Source: MGBC124762 sp048201935 (GTDB lineage: Bacteria; Bacillota; Clostridia; Oscillospirales; Oscillospiraceae). Taken from it: 64,000 nucleotides of DNA. Of this stretch, positions 49,500-59,300 are shown in pieces. Position 1 is the first letter of the stretch, and each line of letters begins with the position of its first letter. The translations under genes and the position numbers were made by a program. The notes under the pieces are model-generated. The model ran no database searches. It was not told the origin of the DNA and was given only the letters and a program-made list of their open reading frames with translations. The stretch covers positions 62,001 through 126,000 of the forward strand of contig DBFBGR010000007.1 in the NCBI GenBank assembly GCA_048201935.1, written 5' to 3'.

Positions 49500-50213
49500 T
49501 CAACCCGCCTCGGAGGGTTCTCCGGGGCGGGTCTTTTCCTGCCCCAAAAAGCGGTAGCCCTTGCGGTAGATGGTCTCGATATAATTCCTCCCCGGACACA
49601 GCCGCTCCAGCTTTTGGCGCACCCGGGCCATGCACACCTGCATATTGTGAACGCCCTGGTTCATAGGGGACTTCCACACCCGGTCGTAGAGCTCTTCGTA
49701 GGAAAACACCCGGTCGGGGTGCCGGGCCAGAAAGGCCAGCAGGTCAAATTCCAGGGAGGTGAGGGCGGCGGAATCCTCCCCAAAGCGCACCTCCCGAAGC
49801 CCCGGGTCGATGACCAGGCCCCGGAAGGCCAGCACCTCCCGCTCGGCCTCGCCCACGCCCCGCTGGATGCGAAGGCGCAGGCGCAGCTCCAGCTCCTGGA
49901 GGGAATAAGGCTTTGCCACATAGTCGTCCCCCCCGGCCAGCAAGCCCCGGACCCGGTCGTCCTCCTGGGCGTAGGCCGAGAGGAAGATGATGGGCACGCC
50001 GCTGACCTCCCGGATGCGGCGGCAGACCTCCACGCCGTCCATCTCGGGCAGCTCCACGTCCAGCACGATGGCGTCCAGCGCCGCGGAGGAGGCCACCTTC
50101 AACGCCGTCTGGGCGTCCAGAGCGGGGATGGTCTCGTAGCCCCTGGACTTCAAATAGGCCGCGTTGGTCTCTAAAATGCTGGGGTCGTCGTCCACCAAAA
50201 GCACCCGGTACAT
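49500..50213 (-). CDS. OmpR/PhoB-family response regulator
   Basis: A 237-residue transcription factor. The receiver domain (about 1-115) shows MYRVLLVDDDPSILE, the phospho-accepting Asp in AIVLDVELPEMDG near 52, and FLSAYAQEDD. The winged-helix output domain (about 130-225) contains LTSLEFDLLAFLARHPDRVFSYEELYDRVW and the recognition helix ending in VRQKLE. A longer start at 50234 gives an alternative N-terminus; the site AGAGGCGAGG and homologue starts favour 50213. It probably pairs with the kinase at 45843. A direct repeat upstream may be its own binding site. Confidence 0.92.
   Translation of the reverse strand: MYRVLLVDDDPSILETNAAYLKSRGYETIPALDAQTALKVASSAALDAIVLDVELPEMDGVEVCRRIREVSGVPIIFLSAYAQEDDRVRGLLAGGDDYVAKPYSLQELELRLRLRIQRGVGEAEREVLAFRGLVIDPGLREVRFGEDSAALTSLEFDLLAFLARHPDRVFSYEELYDRVWKSPMNQGVHNMQVCMARVRQKLERLCPGRNYIETIYRKGYRFLGQEKTRPGEPSEAG
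49503..49537 (+). terminator. Terminator of the stalk-protein gene inside the regulator gene
   Basis: ACCCGCC (49503-49509) and GGAG pair with CTCC and GGCGGGT (49526-49532), followed by CTTTT. The hairpin overlaps the last codons of the convergent response regulator. Confidence 0.65.
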
Positions 50214-50277
50214 GGTCCTCGCCTCTCTTTCCATAGCATTTCACCCTTATCATACCATAGAATACCCCCGCAGAAAA

Positions 50278-50294
50278 GTCACAGACTCGTCACA
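50278..50294. promoter_or_regulatory. Direct repeat GTCACA with 11-bp period
   Basis: GTCACA at 50278-50283 and again at 50289-50294, the spacing typical for tandem OmpR/PhoB dimers. It abuts the -35 region of the response regulator (TATGAT -10 at 50249-50254, minus strand) and lies 16 bases upstream of the -35 position of the giant SLH gene, whose -10 TATGAT (50333-50338) lacks a -35 consensus. It could serve autoregulation and activation. Confidence 0.5.
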
Positions 50295-50426
50295 TTTTCA
50301 AAGGGGGGTAGAAATCCGGGGTCCCCATCTGCTATGATACAGGTATCAAGCCGTATCAGGGCGGATATCCGCCCTGTCCGCGGGGACCCCCGCGGCACAA
50401 ATTCCCGGAAAGAGAGGACTTCTACC

Positions 50427-53400
50427 ATGAAAAGACGACTGCTTTCCCTTCTGGTGTGCCTTTGTATGGCGCTGACGCTGCTGCCCACCACGGCGTGGGC
50501 CATGTTCGCGTTTTCTGTCAAAGCCCAGCCCACCAAGGAGAACAACTACACCTTCGAGGTGGAGTATTCCGATGCCGGCGCGACGGTGAGCTACCAGTGG
50601 TACAAGAAAACGGACACAGCCACCACCTATACGCTGGTGGCGGAAAACCCCGGCGAGAACGAGCTGGCCACGGTCACCGGGGAGTTCACAGCCGCGACCT
50701 ATGTTGACGACCATTGGGAAGCGGAAATTGATGGAACCACGTATGAGTTCGTTGTCTACTATCCCGCTCTGCCCGGCGACGTGGTATCGGTGACCATCCC
50801 GTTCTCGATCAATATGCAATCTATTGATATCGTCGGTGGTTCTGGCGATTATGTCAGAAAGGGCGACTACGCCACTTTGACCACCACCTATGGTGGCAGC
50901 AATCTGATCGGTATCGGTGGAGAGGTATCTGACACATCTTTTACCGCCACCATTACCGTCACCCGCCAGTGGGAGACTCTGGCCGACGAGACCGGGGCCG
51001 CCTTGCAGACCCGGGACGCGGGCGAGTATTTCTGCGTGGCCACCGCGGAAAAGGACGGCGAGGTCCAGGCCAGCGAGACCTCCGAGACCGTCACCGTCGA
51101 GGCCCCGGTGGCCCGGCTGGACTACACCGAGAGCGGCGCGGCCAAGACCGCCGACCTCGCCGAGCGGGAGGTGCGGTATGACAGGGTCTCCGACTATCTG
51201 AGCAGCGCCGACACCAGCGCCGGGGCCACTCTGACCCTTCTGGCCAACAGCGCCGCCAAGCTGAGTTTTGACATCCCCGTCACCCTCACCAGCGGTGAGG
51301 GCGGCCCCTACACCATCTCCCGGGACATGATCAACGACAGCCACAGCAAACGGGGTGACCTGCTCACCGCCTCCAGCGACTGCACCGTTACCAACCTGAC
51401 CCTGGACGGCACGGTTCCCCCCGTACCGCCCGAGAATACCGAAATGCCCAGCTTCGTCAAGGTTTCTTCTGACCTGACCTTGGGAGAAGGGGCCACCATC
51501 CAGAACTGCCAGCCTAACAAGGAATTCGGTGGCCCCGCCCTGCCCGACGCGGCGGTGGATGTGTGGGGCTCCCTCACCATGACCGATGGCTCGGCCATCA
51601 TCGACAACCAGGGCGGCGGGTATGGCGGCGTGGTGGTGGAAGAGACCGTCACCCTCTCGGGAGCGGTGACCATCAAGGACAATGTGGCCGTGGACCTCAC
51701 CGGCATTTACAGCTTTGATCAGGTGGACAACGCCCCCAGGACCCCCGCCAATCTGCTGGTGTTTGCGCCCGATCCCGATCCGACGACAAGCGCCACCGCG
51801 CCCATTCAGGTGGTCGGTTCGTTGCAGGGCAGCGAGATCGGCGTGACGTTGCTGGACTACAATACGGACAAGCCCACCACTGGCAAGCTGGCCCAGGGCA
51901 GCGGCTATACCCTCCAGGACACCGACGCGGCGGTCTTCTTCTCCGACCAGCCGGGCTACTTCCTCGACCTGAACAGCGAGGAAAACGCCATTTACTTAGA
52001 GGCATACGCCATCACCCAACAGCCCACCGCGGACAACGGCTACACCGTGGCCGCCACCGGAGAGCCCACGCTCTACCAGTGGTATCCCGCCACGGTGGAC
52101 ACCCAGGCCGTCACCGACCAGAACACCACCCAAGGGCGTTTCGCCTGCACCTACGCCGACGGCAAGTGGACAGCCGGAGAGGACGACTACGGCTCCGGGG
52201 GCTACTTCACCATGGCACTGAAGGAGGGGGACCGGGTGGCCGTCACTATCCCCACCGCCGCCGTGCCCACCTATGGCCAACTGGGCTTTTACGACCGGGA
52301 TACCCGCACCCAGGTGTGGTACTACTTTGACGGCGGCAACGGTGACGCTTCTGCCACCACCGACGGCGACAACACCATCATCACCTACGCGATCCCCGCG
52401 GATGGGATCTACGCGCTGACGCCAGACGGGCTGGACAGCGACGCCCTTCCGTCCCTCTCCGCCACGGTGACAGGGATCAAGCTGGGCGACGCCATCGACG
52501 ACCAGACCACCGCCACCCTCACCAGCGGTCAGGTGGGGCAGAGCTACCTCTGCACGATCCTCTGGTCCGACGGCACCTATCTGGACAGCGACGTGGTCAC
52601 CTTCACCGCCCCGCCCCACGTCCACGCCATGAGCGTGGACTGCTCCGCCACCGAAGGGACGCAGGTGACCTATGCGCCCCTCACCCTGAACGAGAGCGGC
52701 GTACTCTGCGTCAGCGGCGCGGCCCTCACCCCCGACGCATACGGCAGCTACACCCTCCCCGCCGGGAGCTATTATCTGGCGGAGGATATCACCATAACGG
52801 GCTCTCTCACCATTCTGGACGCCAATGACGCGCCGGTGAACCTCTGTCTGGGCGGCAACGCCCTGGACCTGGGGACGAGCTACATCAACGTGAGAACCAC
52901 CTACAACCAGGGCAACGGCGTGCTGAACGTCTGCGACTGCTCGGAGAAGGAAAGCGGCCTTATCACCAGCGCCATGGAAGGCAGTGACAGCCAGGGCACG
53001 GTCTACGTCGCCAATCAGTTCTCCCTCTACGGCGGCACGGTGCTAAATACCTGCGACAAGGCCAACAACGCCCTGTGTCTCAACGCCGGCACGGCCAACC
53101 TCTATAGCGGCAAGCTGATCTCCGGCTCCGGCAACGGCCTGTGGGTCAGCACTTGGCAGGCCGACGGCTTGAACCTCTCGGGAACTGTGACCATCCGGGG
53201 CGGGTCGGACCAGGACGTCTACTTCACCTGGCCCAGCTCCACCTGGGAGAACAACGCCCACTTCACCCTCACCGGGCCGCTGACCAAGCCCGCCGCTCCC
53301 TGGCGGGTGGCGTTGGCCGAGGACAAGCCCATCCCTCTGGTGGACGGCTGGGCCACCCATATGGGTGACGCGGACTTTGCCGACTATTTTGTCAGCGCCA

Positions 53401-55901
53401 CCAAGGGCCTGTTCGTGGGCCTGAACGCCGAGGGCGGCCTGGATATGCGCGCCCTGGCCATCACCCAGCAGCCCAGCGCGGCCAACAGCTACACCGCCGC
53501 CGCCAACGGCGCGCCCGCCTGCCCGCCCGCCTACCAGTGGTATCCCGCCACGGTGACCACCGCCGACGTCACCACCGACAACGCCACGGTGTATACTGAC
53601 GAGGACGAGACCGCTACCTATGACCCCGCCACAAAGCTCTGGAGCGGCGTGGGGTGGATGGAGTACAGCTACTTCACCATCCATCTCACCAAGGGCGACG
53701 TGGTCACGGTGAAGCCCACCGAAGCGCTGTCGGGCAACACCCGGCTGGGTCTGGAGCCGAAGCCTTATAACTCCAACAATACGGTCCGTCTCTACGGCAG
53801 CGACGCCAACGAAGCCGGGGAATACCTCCTTACCGCCCCGGCAGACGGCGATTACATCTTCTATTGCGAGTCCGGCCGCAGGTCCGCCGACAGCGACGGC
53901 GTGCCCCTCTTCTCCGCCAAGCTGACCCACATTGAACTGGGCGATGCCCTGGACGGCCAGAACAAGGCCCAGCTCACCGCCACCCAGAGCGGCGACTACC
54001 TCTGCCGGGTCACCTGGGCCGACGGCACGGCCATCAACAGCGACATCGTGGCCTATACCCCGCCCCACGCCCACGACTGGGGCAAGTGGACCCTCCAAAG
54101 CGACAACGAGACTCTGAAGCGGGTGTGCGCCGGGGACGCCAGCCACACCGAGAGCCAGACGCTGAGCTGCGGTCTGCCCAATGCCGCCATCGTCTATGAC
54201 GGCACGGAAAAGAAGCCCGCCCCCAGTCTGAAGGCCGACGGCAGCATCGGCTCGCTGACCAAGGGCACCGACTACACCGTGGCCTACAAAAACAACGTGA
54301 ACGCGGGCACCGCCACCGTCACCATCACCGGCATGGGGAACTTCGACTTCACCCTGGAGAAGACCTTTACCATCCAAAAGGCCGACCAGGCCGCCCCGGC
54401 GGGCATCTTCCACATCACCGACGCGGCCTATGTAGAGTCCTCCGGCGTGATCGCCATCACCACCGACGCCTCCAACCTGGAATACCGCCTCAAGCCCACC
54501 GACGACGCGGAGGCTGCGTGGACCCAGGCCGAGCGCTCCAACACCCTCCCCGCCGGGACCTATGAGTTCCGCTACAAGGCCACCGACAATTATAACGCCA
54601 GCCCCGCCACCCAGGTCCAGGTCCGCATCGAGAGCCCCAACGCCAAGGGTTTGACCATCGCCCAGGGCATCGAGCACGGCACGGTGGAAAAGCGGCGCGA
54701 CAAGGTCAACCCCGGAGACATGGTCACCCTGGCGGTGATGCCCGACGACGGCTATGCGCTGGCCTCTATCGCCGCCACCTACCATGACGGCACGGCGGCG
54801 CAGACCATCATTCCCACCGTCAAGCCCGATAATCCCCAGCAGTACACCTTTACCATGCCCAACGCGGATGTGACCGTCACCGCCACCTTCACCGCCGTTA
54901 CGCCCCCCGATGATGGCGAGGCCAAGGGGGAGGTGGAGGTGAAGCCGGACACTCCCGCCGTCAGCGTGGACGAGGACGCCTTGAAGGATCTGGCAGGGGA
55001 GGTCCAGGCCGGAGAGACCGTCACCGTGAAGCTCACCGTGGAGAAGCTGGACCAGCCGGAGGATAAGGCCGAACTGGACGAGGTCATTACAGGCAAAGCG
55101 GATGATGTTTTGTATCTTGACCTCGCTCTGCTAAAGCAGGTCAACGATGGTCAGCCCCAGGCCATCACCGACGCCGCCAAGGTATTGGAGATCGCCGTGC
55201 CCTACGATTTCACGGGTAAGAAGGACGTGACCGTCTACCGCAAGCACGGAGAAAGCGACCCGGAAACGCTCACTAAGCTTGCCGCCCGGCCCACAGAGGA
55301 TTTTGCCGACGGCAGCTTCTATGCCGACAGCGCCAATGGTGTGATCTACATCTACGCCAGCAAGTTCTCCACCTACGCCATCGGCTACACCGAGACGACC
55401 ACCCCCAACCGACCCAGCCGTCCCAGCGGACGGCCCGGCACCGTGGGCACTACGGGGACGGCTCCGGCCTGGCCCTTTGTGGACGTGAAGACTACCGACA
55501 GCTTCTACCAGGCCGTCAAGTACGTCTACGAAAAGGGCTGGATGGTGGGCACCTCAGACACCACCTTCACTCCCGATGGTGAACTGACCCGGGCCATGCT
55601 GGCCACCGTCCTTTACCGGATGGCGGGCTCTCCCAAGGTCACTGGCGCGCCGGAGTTTGAGGACACGCTGACGGGCGCCTGGTACTCCGACGCCATTGTC
55701 TGGGCCAGCCAGACCCAGGTCCTCCGGGGCTACGGCAACGGCAAGTTCGGGCCCGAGGACCCGGTCAGCCGTGAGATGCTGAACATGGTGGCCGCCCGCC
55801 AGCAGGGCCAGGACCCGACCTGGACCGGCGACCCCGCCCTGGCCCTCCCCGCCACCCGCGCCGAGATCGCCACTGTGCTCATGGAGCAGGATAAGAAATA
55901 A
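50427..55901 (+). CDS. Giant SLH-anchored surface protein with repeated Ig-like modules
   Basis: An 1824-residue secreted protein. The signal peptide ends near TTAWA, then come several immunoglobulin-like and repeat modules. A module containing ITQQPTADNGYT...YQWYPATV near residue 530 recurs near 1010 as ITQQPSAANSYT...YQWYPATV, each about 210 residues and ending in an HxH segment (PPHVHA, PPHAHD). An MBG-like module (YDGTEKKPAPSL, about 1255-1320) and a Lys/Asp-rich stalk (about 1490-1660) follow. The C-terminus holds SLH repeats, about 1690-1820 (FVDVKTTDSFYQAVKYVYEKGW and PDGELTRAMLATVLYRM). It is probably a surface array component or adhesin. It is divergent from the response regulator, which may control it. 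Confidence 0.85.
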   Translation: MKRRLLSLLVCLCMALTLLPTTAWAMFAFSVKAQPTKENNYTFEVEYSDAGATVSYQWYKKTDTATTYTLVAENPGENELATVTGEFTAATYVDDHWEAEIDGTTYEFVVYYPALPGDVVSVTIPFSINMQSIDIVGGSGDYVRKGDYATLTTTYGGSNLIGIGGEVSDTSFTATITVTRQWETLADETGAALQTRDAGEYFCVATAEKDGEVQASETSETVTVEAPVARLDYTESGAAKTADLAEREVRYDRVSDYLSSADTSAGATLTLLANSAAKLSFDIPVTLTSGEGGPYTISRDMINDSHSKRGDLLTASSDCTVTNLTLDGTVPPVPPENTEMPSFVKVSSDLTLGEGATIQNCQPNKEFGGPALPDAAVDVWGSLTMTDGSAIIDNQGGGYGGVVVEETVTLSGAVTIKDNVAVDLTGIYSFDQVDNAPRTPANLLVFAPDPDPTTSATAPIQVVGSLQGSEIGVTLLDYNTDKPTTGKLAQGSGYTLQDTDAAVFFSDQPGYFLDLNSEENAIYLEAYAITQQPTADNGYTVAATGEPTLYQWYPATVDTQAVTDQNTTQGRFACTYADGKWTAGEDDYGSGGYFTMALKEGDRVAVTIPTAAVPTYGQLGFYDRDTRTQVWYYFDGGNGDASATTDGDNTIITYAIPADGIYALTPDGLDSDALPSLSATVTGIKLGDAIDDQTTATLTSGQVGQSYLCTILWSDGTYLDSDVVTFTAPPHVHAMSVDCSATEGTQVTYAPLTLNESGVLCVSGAALTPDAYGSYTLPAGSYYLAEDITITGSLTILDANDAPVNLCLGGNALDLGTSYINVRTTYNQGNGVLNVCDCSEKESGLITSAMEGSDSQGTVYVANQFSLYGGTVLNTCDKANNALCLNAGTANLYSGKLISGSGNGLWVSTWQADGLNLSGTVTIRGGSDQDVYFTWPSSTWENNAHFTLTGPLTKPAAPWRVALAEDKPIPLVDGWATHMGDADFADYFVSATKGLFVGLNAEGGLDMRALAITQQPSAANSYTAAANGAPACPPAYQWYPATVTTADVTTDNATVYTDEDETATYDPATKLWSGVGWMEYSYFTIHLTKGDVVTVKPTEALSGNTRLGLEPKPYNSNNTVRLYGSDANEAGEYLLTAPADGDYIFYCESGRRSADSDGVPLFSAKLTHIELGDALDGQNKAQLTATQSGDYLCRVTWADGTAINSDIVAYTPPHAHDWGKWTLQSDNETLKRVCAGDASHTESQTLSCGLPNAAIVYDGTEKKPAPSLKADGSIGSLTKGTDYTVAYKNNVNAGTATVTITGMGNFDFTLEKTFTIQKADQAAPAGIFHITDAAYVESSGVIAITTDASNLEYRLKPTDDAEAAWTQAERSNTLPAGTYEFRYKATDNYNASPATQVQVRIESPNAKGLTIAQGIEHGTVEKRRDKVNPGDMVTLAVMPDDGYALASIAATYHDGTAAQTIIPTVKPDNPQQYTFTMPNADVTVTATFTAVTPPDDGEAKGEVEVKPDTPAVSVDEDALKDLAGEVQAGETVTVKLTVEKLDQPEDKAELDEVITGKADDVLYLDLALLKQVNDGQPQAITDAAKVLEIAVPYDFTGKKDVTVYRKHGESDPETLTKLAARPTEDFADGSFYADSANGVIYIYASKFSTYAIGYTETTTPNRPSRPSGRPGTVGTTGTAPAWPFVDVKTTDSFYQAVKYVYEKGWMVGTSDTTFTPDGELTRAMLATVLYRMAGSPKVTGAPEFEDTLTGAWYSDAIVWASQTQVLRGYGNGKFGPEDPVSREMLNMVAARQQGQDPTWTGDPALALPATRAEIATVLMEQDKK

Positions 55902-55915
55902 GGACTTTTCTAAAG

Positions 55916-55944
55916 AAGGAGCGGCACACCATGTGCCGCTCCTT
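55916..55944 (+). terminator. Terminator of the giant SLH gene
   Basis: 13-bp arms (55916-55928 and 55932-55944) separated by three bases, then CTCTTT. It starts 15 bases after the stop codon. Confidence 0.75.
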
Positions 55945-55988
55945 CCTCTTTGCCGCCGAAATAATTTCCCCCCTCGACAAAATTCCCC

Positions 55989-56017
55989 TTGTTTTTTTCC
56001 GCACGACCCGGTATACT
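55989..56017 (+). promoter_or_regulatory. Promoter of the riboswitch operon
   Basis: TTGTTT (55989-55994), 17-bp spacer, TATACT (56012-56017). The transcript would begin near 56024 and carry a leader of about 285 bases. Confidence 0.75.
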
Positions 56018-56032
56018 AAGCAGGACAAGTGG

Positions 56033-56178
56033 ATAATGCGTGGTACACGTGGCGCAAGCCGGATAAATCAGGGTGCGATCCCCTGGCGAGAAGGTCACTG
56101 TGTGTAAGTCGCCGACCATGTCGGCGCGAAGTCAGACTATCTGCTGTACCGCGCGAGAGACCTGCCGGACTCCGGGTC
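56033..56178 (+). promoter_or_regulatory. Cobalamin-type riboswitch
   Basis: The leader contains the ordered conserved segments of cobalamin riboswitches: a GGGTGCGATCCCC segment like GGTGnAAnnCC (56071-56083), GGTCACTGTGTG (56093-56104), a GCCGAC...GTCGGC hairpin (56111-56126), then GCGAAGTCAGACTATCTGC (56126-56144), which matches the AAGCCAGAN..CUGC B12 box. It is followed by two terminator-like hairpins and the operon. The match is by eye, so the subclass (AdoCbl or variant) is not decided. Ligand binding is inferred from the motif. Confidence 0.8.
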
Positions 56179-56190
56179 GATCAAAGAGAG

Positions 56191-56229
56191 AAAAAGCGCA
56201 TGGAGAGTCACCCTTTCCATGCCCTTTTT
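56191..56229 (+). terminator. Riboswitch expression-platform hairpin
   Basis: GCATGGA (56198-56204) pairs with TCCATGC (56216-56222), and flanking AAAAAG with CTTTTT, with a T run at the end. Placed directly after the aptamer, it is a candidate for ligand-controlled termination. Confidence 0.6.
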
Positions 56230-56246
56230 GCTCTTTTACGCGCAGC

Positions 56247-56280
56247 AAAGCGGACCCTCCGGCAGCGGAGGGTCCGCTTT
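56247..56280 (+). terminator. Second leader terminator before the operon
   Basis: AAAGCGGACCCTCC (56247-56260) pairs with GGAGGGTCCGCTTT (56267-56280), followed by ATTT. It is 28 bases before the first start codon, so the operon needs read-through. Confidence 0.7.
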
Positions 56281-56308
56281 ATTTCGTCTACGAAAAGGAG
56301 CGACTTAC

Positions 56309-59300
56309 ATGAACGTGAAAAAACTGGTCTGTCTGCTGCTGGTCCTGGCCTTGGCCCTGGGGACCTTCCCCGCCGCGTTGGCGGTCCCGGACGAGCCCAC
56401 CGCCGTTACCGTCAGCTTCACCTCTCAGGCAGAAGGAGCCTTTCTCCACGCGCCCCAACTGGACGTGGAGGTGGCCTCCGACCTGGCCGAGGGCTACGGC
56501 TACACCGACAGCGTGACGGACGGCGTGTCCGCCCTGGACGTGCTGGTCCGGGCCCACGAGGTGGCCTTTGGCGACGACTTCACCGCCGACACCAAGGACG
56601 ATTGGTTGGTGGTCAGCAGCAGTGGCTCCATCTCCAAGCTGTTTGGCGTGGAGACGGGCAGTTGCGGCTTTGCCGTGGACCACGCCCAGCCCCATGACGA
56701 CGTGTTCAACGATGACTATCAGTGCTACGGCGGCTACACCGTGGCCCAGGCCCCGGTGGCCGACGGGGACCTGGTGGAGTTCTTCCTCTACCAGACCCAG
56801 TACGGCATGCTGGACTACTACGTCTGGTTCTCCCAGAAGGGCCAGCGGCTGGACGCGCTGTCGCTGACCGCGGGGGAAGCGGTCTCCCTGGATGTGGAGG
56901 GCTACGTCATTGGCTGGTACGGCAGCTCCACCCAGGAGGTCATCGACAAAAACATTGCCAACACCCGGGACTACGGCTACCTAGAGGGCGGCCAGGCCGC
57001 CTGGGTGGACCCCGAGTCCGGGGCGCTGGAGCCCATCCCCGGGGCCCTCATCGACGACGCCAGCGTCCTCTCCCTCACCGCCCCGGCCACCCCGGGGACC
57101 TATTATCTGACGGTGTCCCTGACCCCCGAGGACCCGGAGTATGACCCCGCCATCTCCCTGCCTCTGGTGGAGGTAACGGTGGCCCCGGCCCGCTCTGCCG
57201 GGGCCCCGGACCGGGTGGCGGACTACCTGTGCGTCAACAGCCAGTATACCAACGGCGGCTACGGCTCCCACCCCGAGAGCACCCTCTACGGCGGCATGGT
57301 CTCCCTGGGTGGCTTTGGCGGGTCTATCACCTACTACTACGAGGACGGCCTGCGAAACGACCCCGCCCACCCCTACGGCGTGGACTTCTACATTGACGGC
57401 AACGCCAATGTGGACACCGCCACCTCTACCAAGACCAGCTTCTTCGAGCCCGGCCAGGTGTGGGTCTCGGAGGACGGCGAGGAGTGGTACGCTCTGGCCG
57501 GCTCCGCCCACTACGACGACGGCGTGGACTGGGATTACACCGTGACCTATGAAAAGACCGCCTCGGGCAGGACCGCCTGGACCGACAGCCGGGGCAACAG
57601 CGCCGACGGCGCGCGCTTTACCGGTCCCTGGCCCAGTCAGGTCACCCAGGATACCATCGCCCTCTCCGGCGTGCTTTTGCCCGCCCGGAGCGGCGTGGCT
57701 GTCAGCGCGGGCGTAGCCACCGACGCCTATCCCACCCAGTGGGGCTACGCCGACTGCCAGCCCAACGGCACGGAAAACCCCTATCTGGATAACGCCAGCT
57801 ACGACCTGGCCGCCAGCGGCTTTGACCTGGCCTGGGCGGTGGACCGCCAGGGCCTTCCGGTGGACGTTTCGGACAAGGAGTTCCACTATGTGAAGATCCA
57901 GACCGCCTCCAACATCTGGCACCCGGCTTTTGGGGAAAAGTCCCCGGAGATCGCCGGGGTGGTCCGGGCCGACGCCCAGGCCAGTCCCGTGGGCAAGACC
58001 GCCCTGCCCAAGAGCGTCACCGTCACCGACGGCCAGCGCGTCCTGACCCTTCCGCTCCAAGAGGGCCAGCAGGTCTACGACCTGGATGTGGGGAAGATGA
58101 AAGCCATCTCCCTCTCGCTCCAGGGCGCGGCGGCGGAGGACAACGTCTACCTCAACAACCGCCGCCTCACCCAGGGCCAGGCCCTGGAGGGCCTTCGCCT
58201 TACCCCGGGCGAACCCCGGCTGGTACGCATTCTGGTCCAAAACGGCGACAAAGAGCCCACCATCTGCGTCCTGCGCCTTACCGGCTCCACCACGGACGAC
58301 CCCAACAAGGACCCCGGGGGCAACACCGGCGGCAACGACCGTCCCACCCAGCCCACGGGCAAGCTCTCCGTTTGGTTCTCCCTGCTGGGCGACGACGCCC
58401 ACGGCCCGCTGGACAGCGGCGAAACGCCCCACACCTTGAGCGGCGGCGGTCTGACCACCTGGATGGAGAGCACCCGCATCCAGGTCAGCGCCCCCGCCAC
58501 CGTGCTGGACGTGGTGGAGGCCGCCCTGGCGGGCAGCCACAGCTTTGAAAACGCCGGGGGCAACTATATCTCCTGCGTCGACGGCCTGGCCGAGCTGGAC
58601 AACGGCCCCCGCTCGGGCTGGCTCTACACCCTCAATGGCCGCCACCCCGACCTGGGCGTAGCGGAACAGGCGGTGAAGAGCGGCGACAAGATCGTCCTCC
58701 ACTACACCGACGACTGGGGCCTGGAAAAGGACGCGCTCACGCCGGATAAGCCCTCCGGTGGCGGCTCCGGCGGCAGCTCGGGCCGGGAGCCGTCCCAGCA
58801 GACCACCCAGACCACGACGGGCCCTGAAACGGTGGTCTTTGCCGACATGACGGGCCACTGGGCCCGGGACGCGGTGGATTTCGTCAGCGCCCGGGGGCTG
58901 TTTCGCGGCACCGGGCCCAGCGCCTTCTCCCCGGACATGCCCATGAGCCGGGCTATGCTGGCCACCGTCCTTTACCGCTTAGAGGACGCCGCCTCCAGCG
59001 GCAAAAGCCCCTTTGCCGACGTGCCCCAGGACGCCTGGTACACTGACGCGGTGACCTGGGCCAGCGGCGCGGGCATCGTCACCGGCACGGGAGAGGGCTT
59101 CGCCCCCGACCGGGATATCACCCGCCAGGAGCTGGCCGTCATGCTCTACCGCTACGCCAAGTGCGTGGACATGGACACCTCCAAGACCGCCAAGCTGGAC
59201 GGCTATGCCGACGCCGCCGATGTGGCCGACTGGGCCCGGGAGGCCATGGCCTGGGCGGTGGGGACCGGGCTGATCCAAGGCCGGAGCGGCTCCGCTCTGG

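Noticed and set aside
53043..54785. A 580-codon minus-strand ORF inside the giant SLH gene
   Set aside because: Composition is Gly/Val/His-rich as expected for the complement of a Thr/Asp/Ala-rich gene; no start site.
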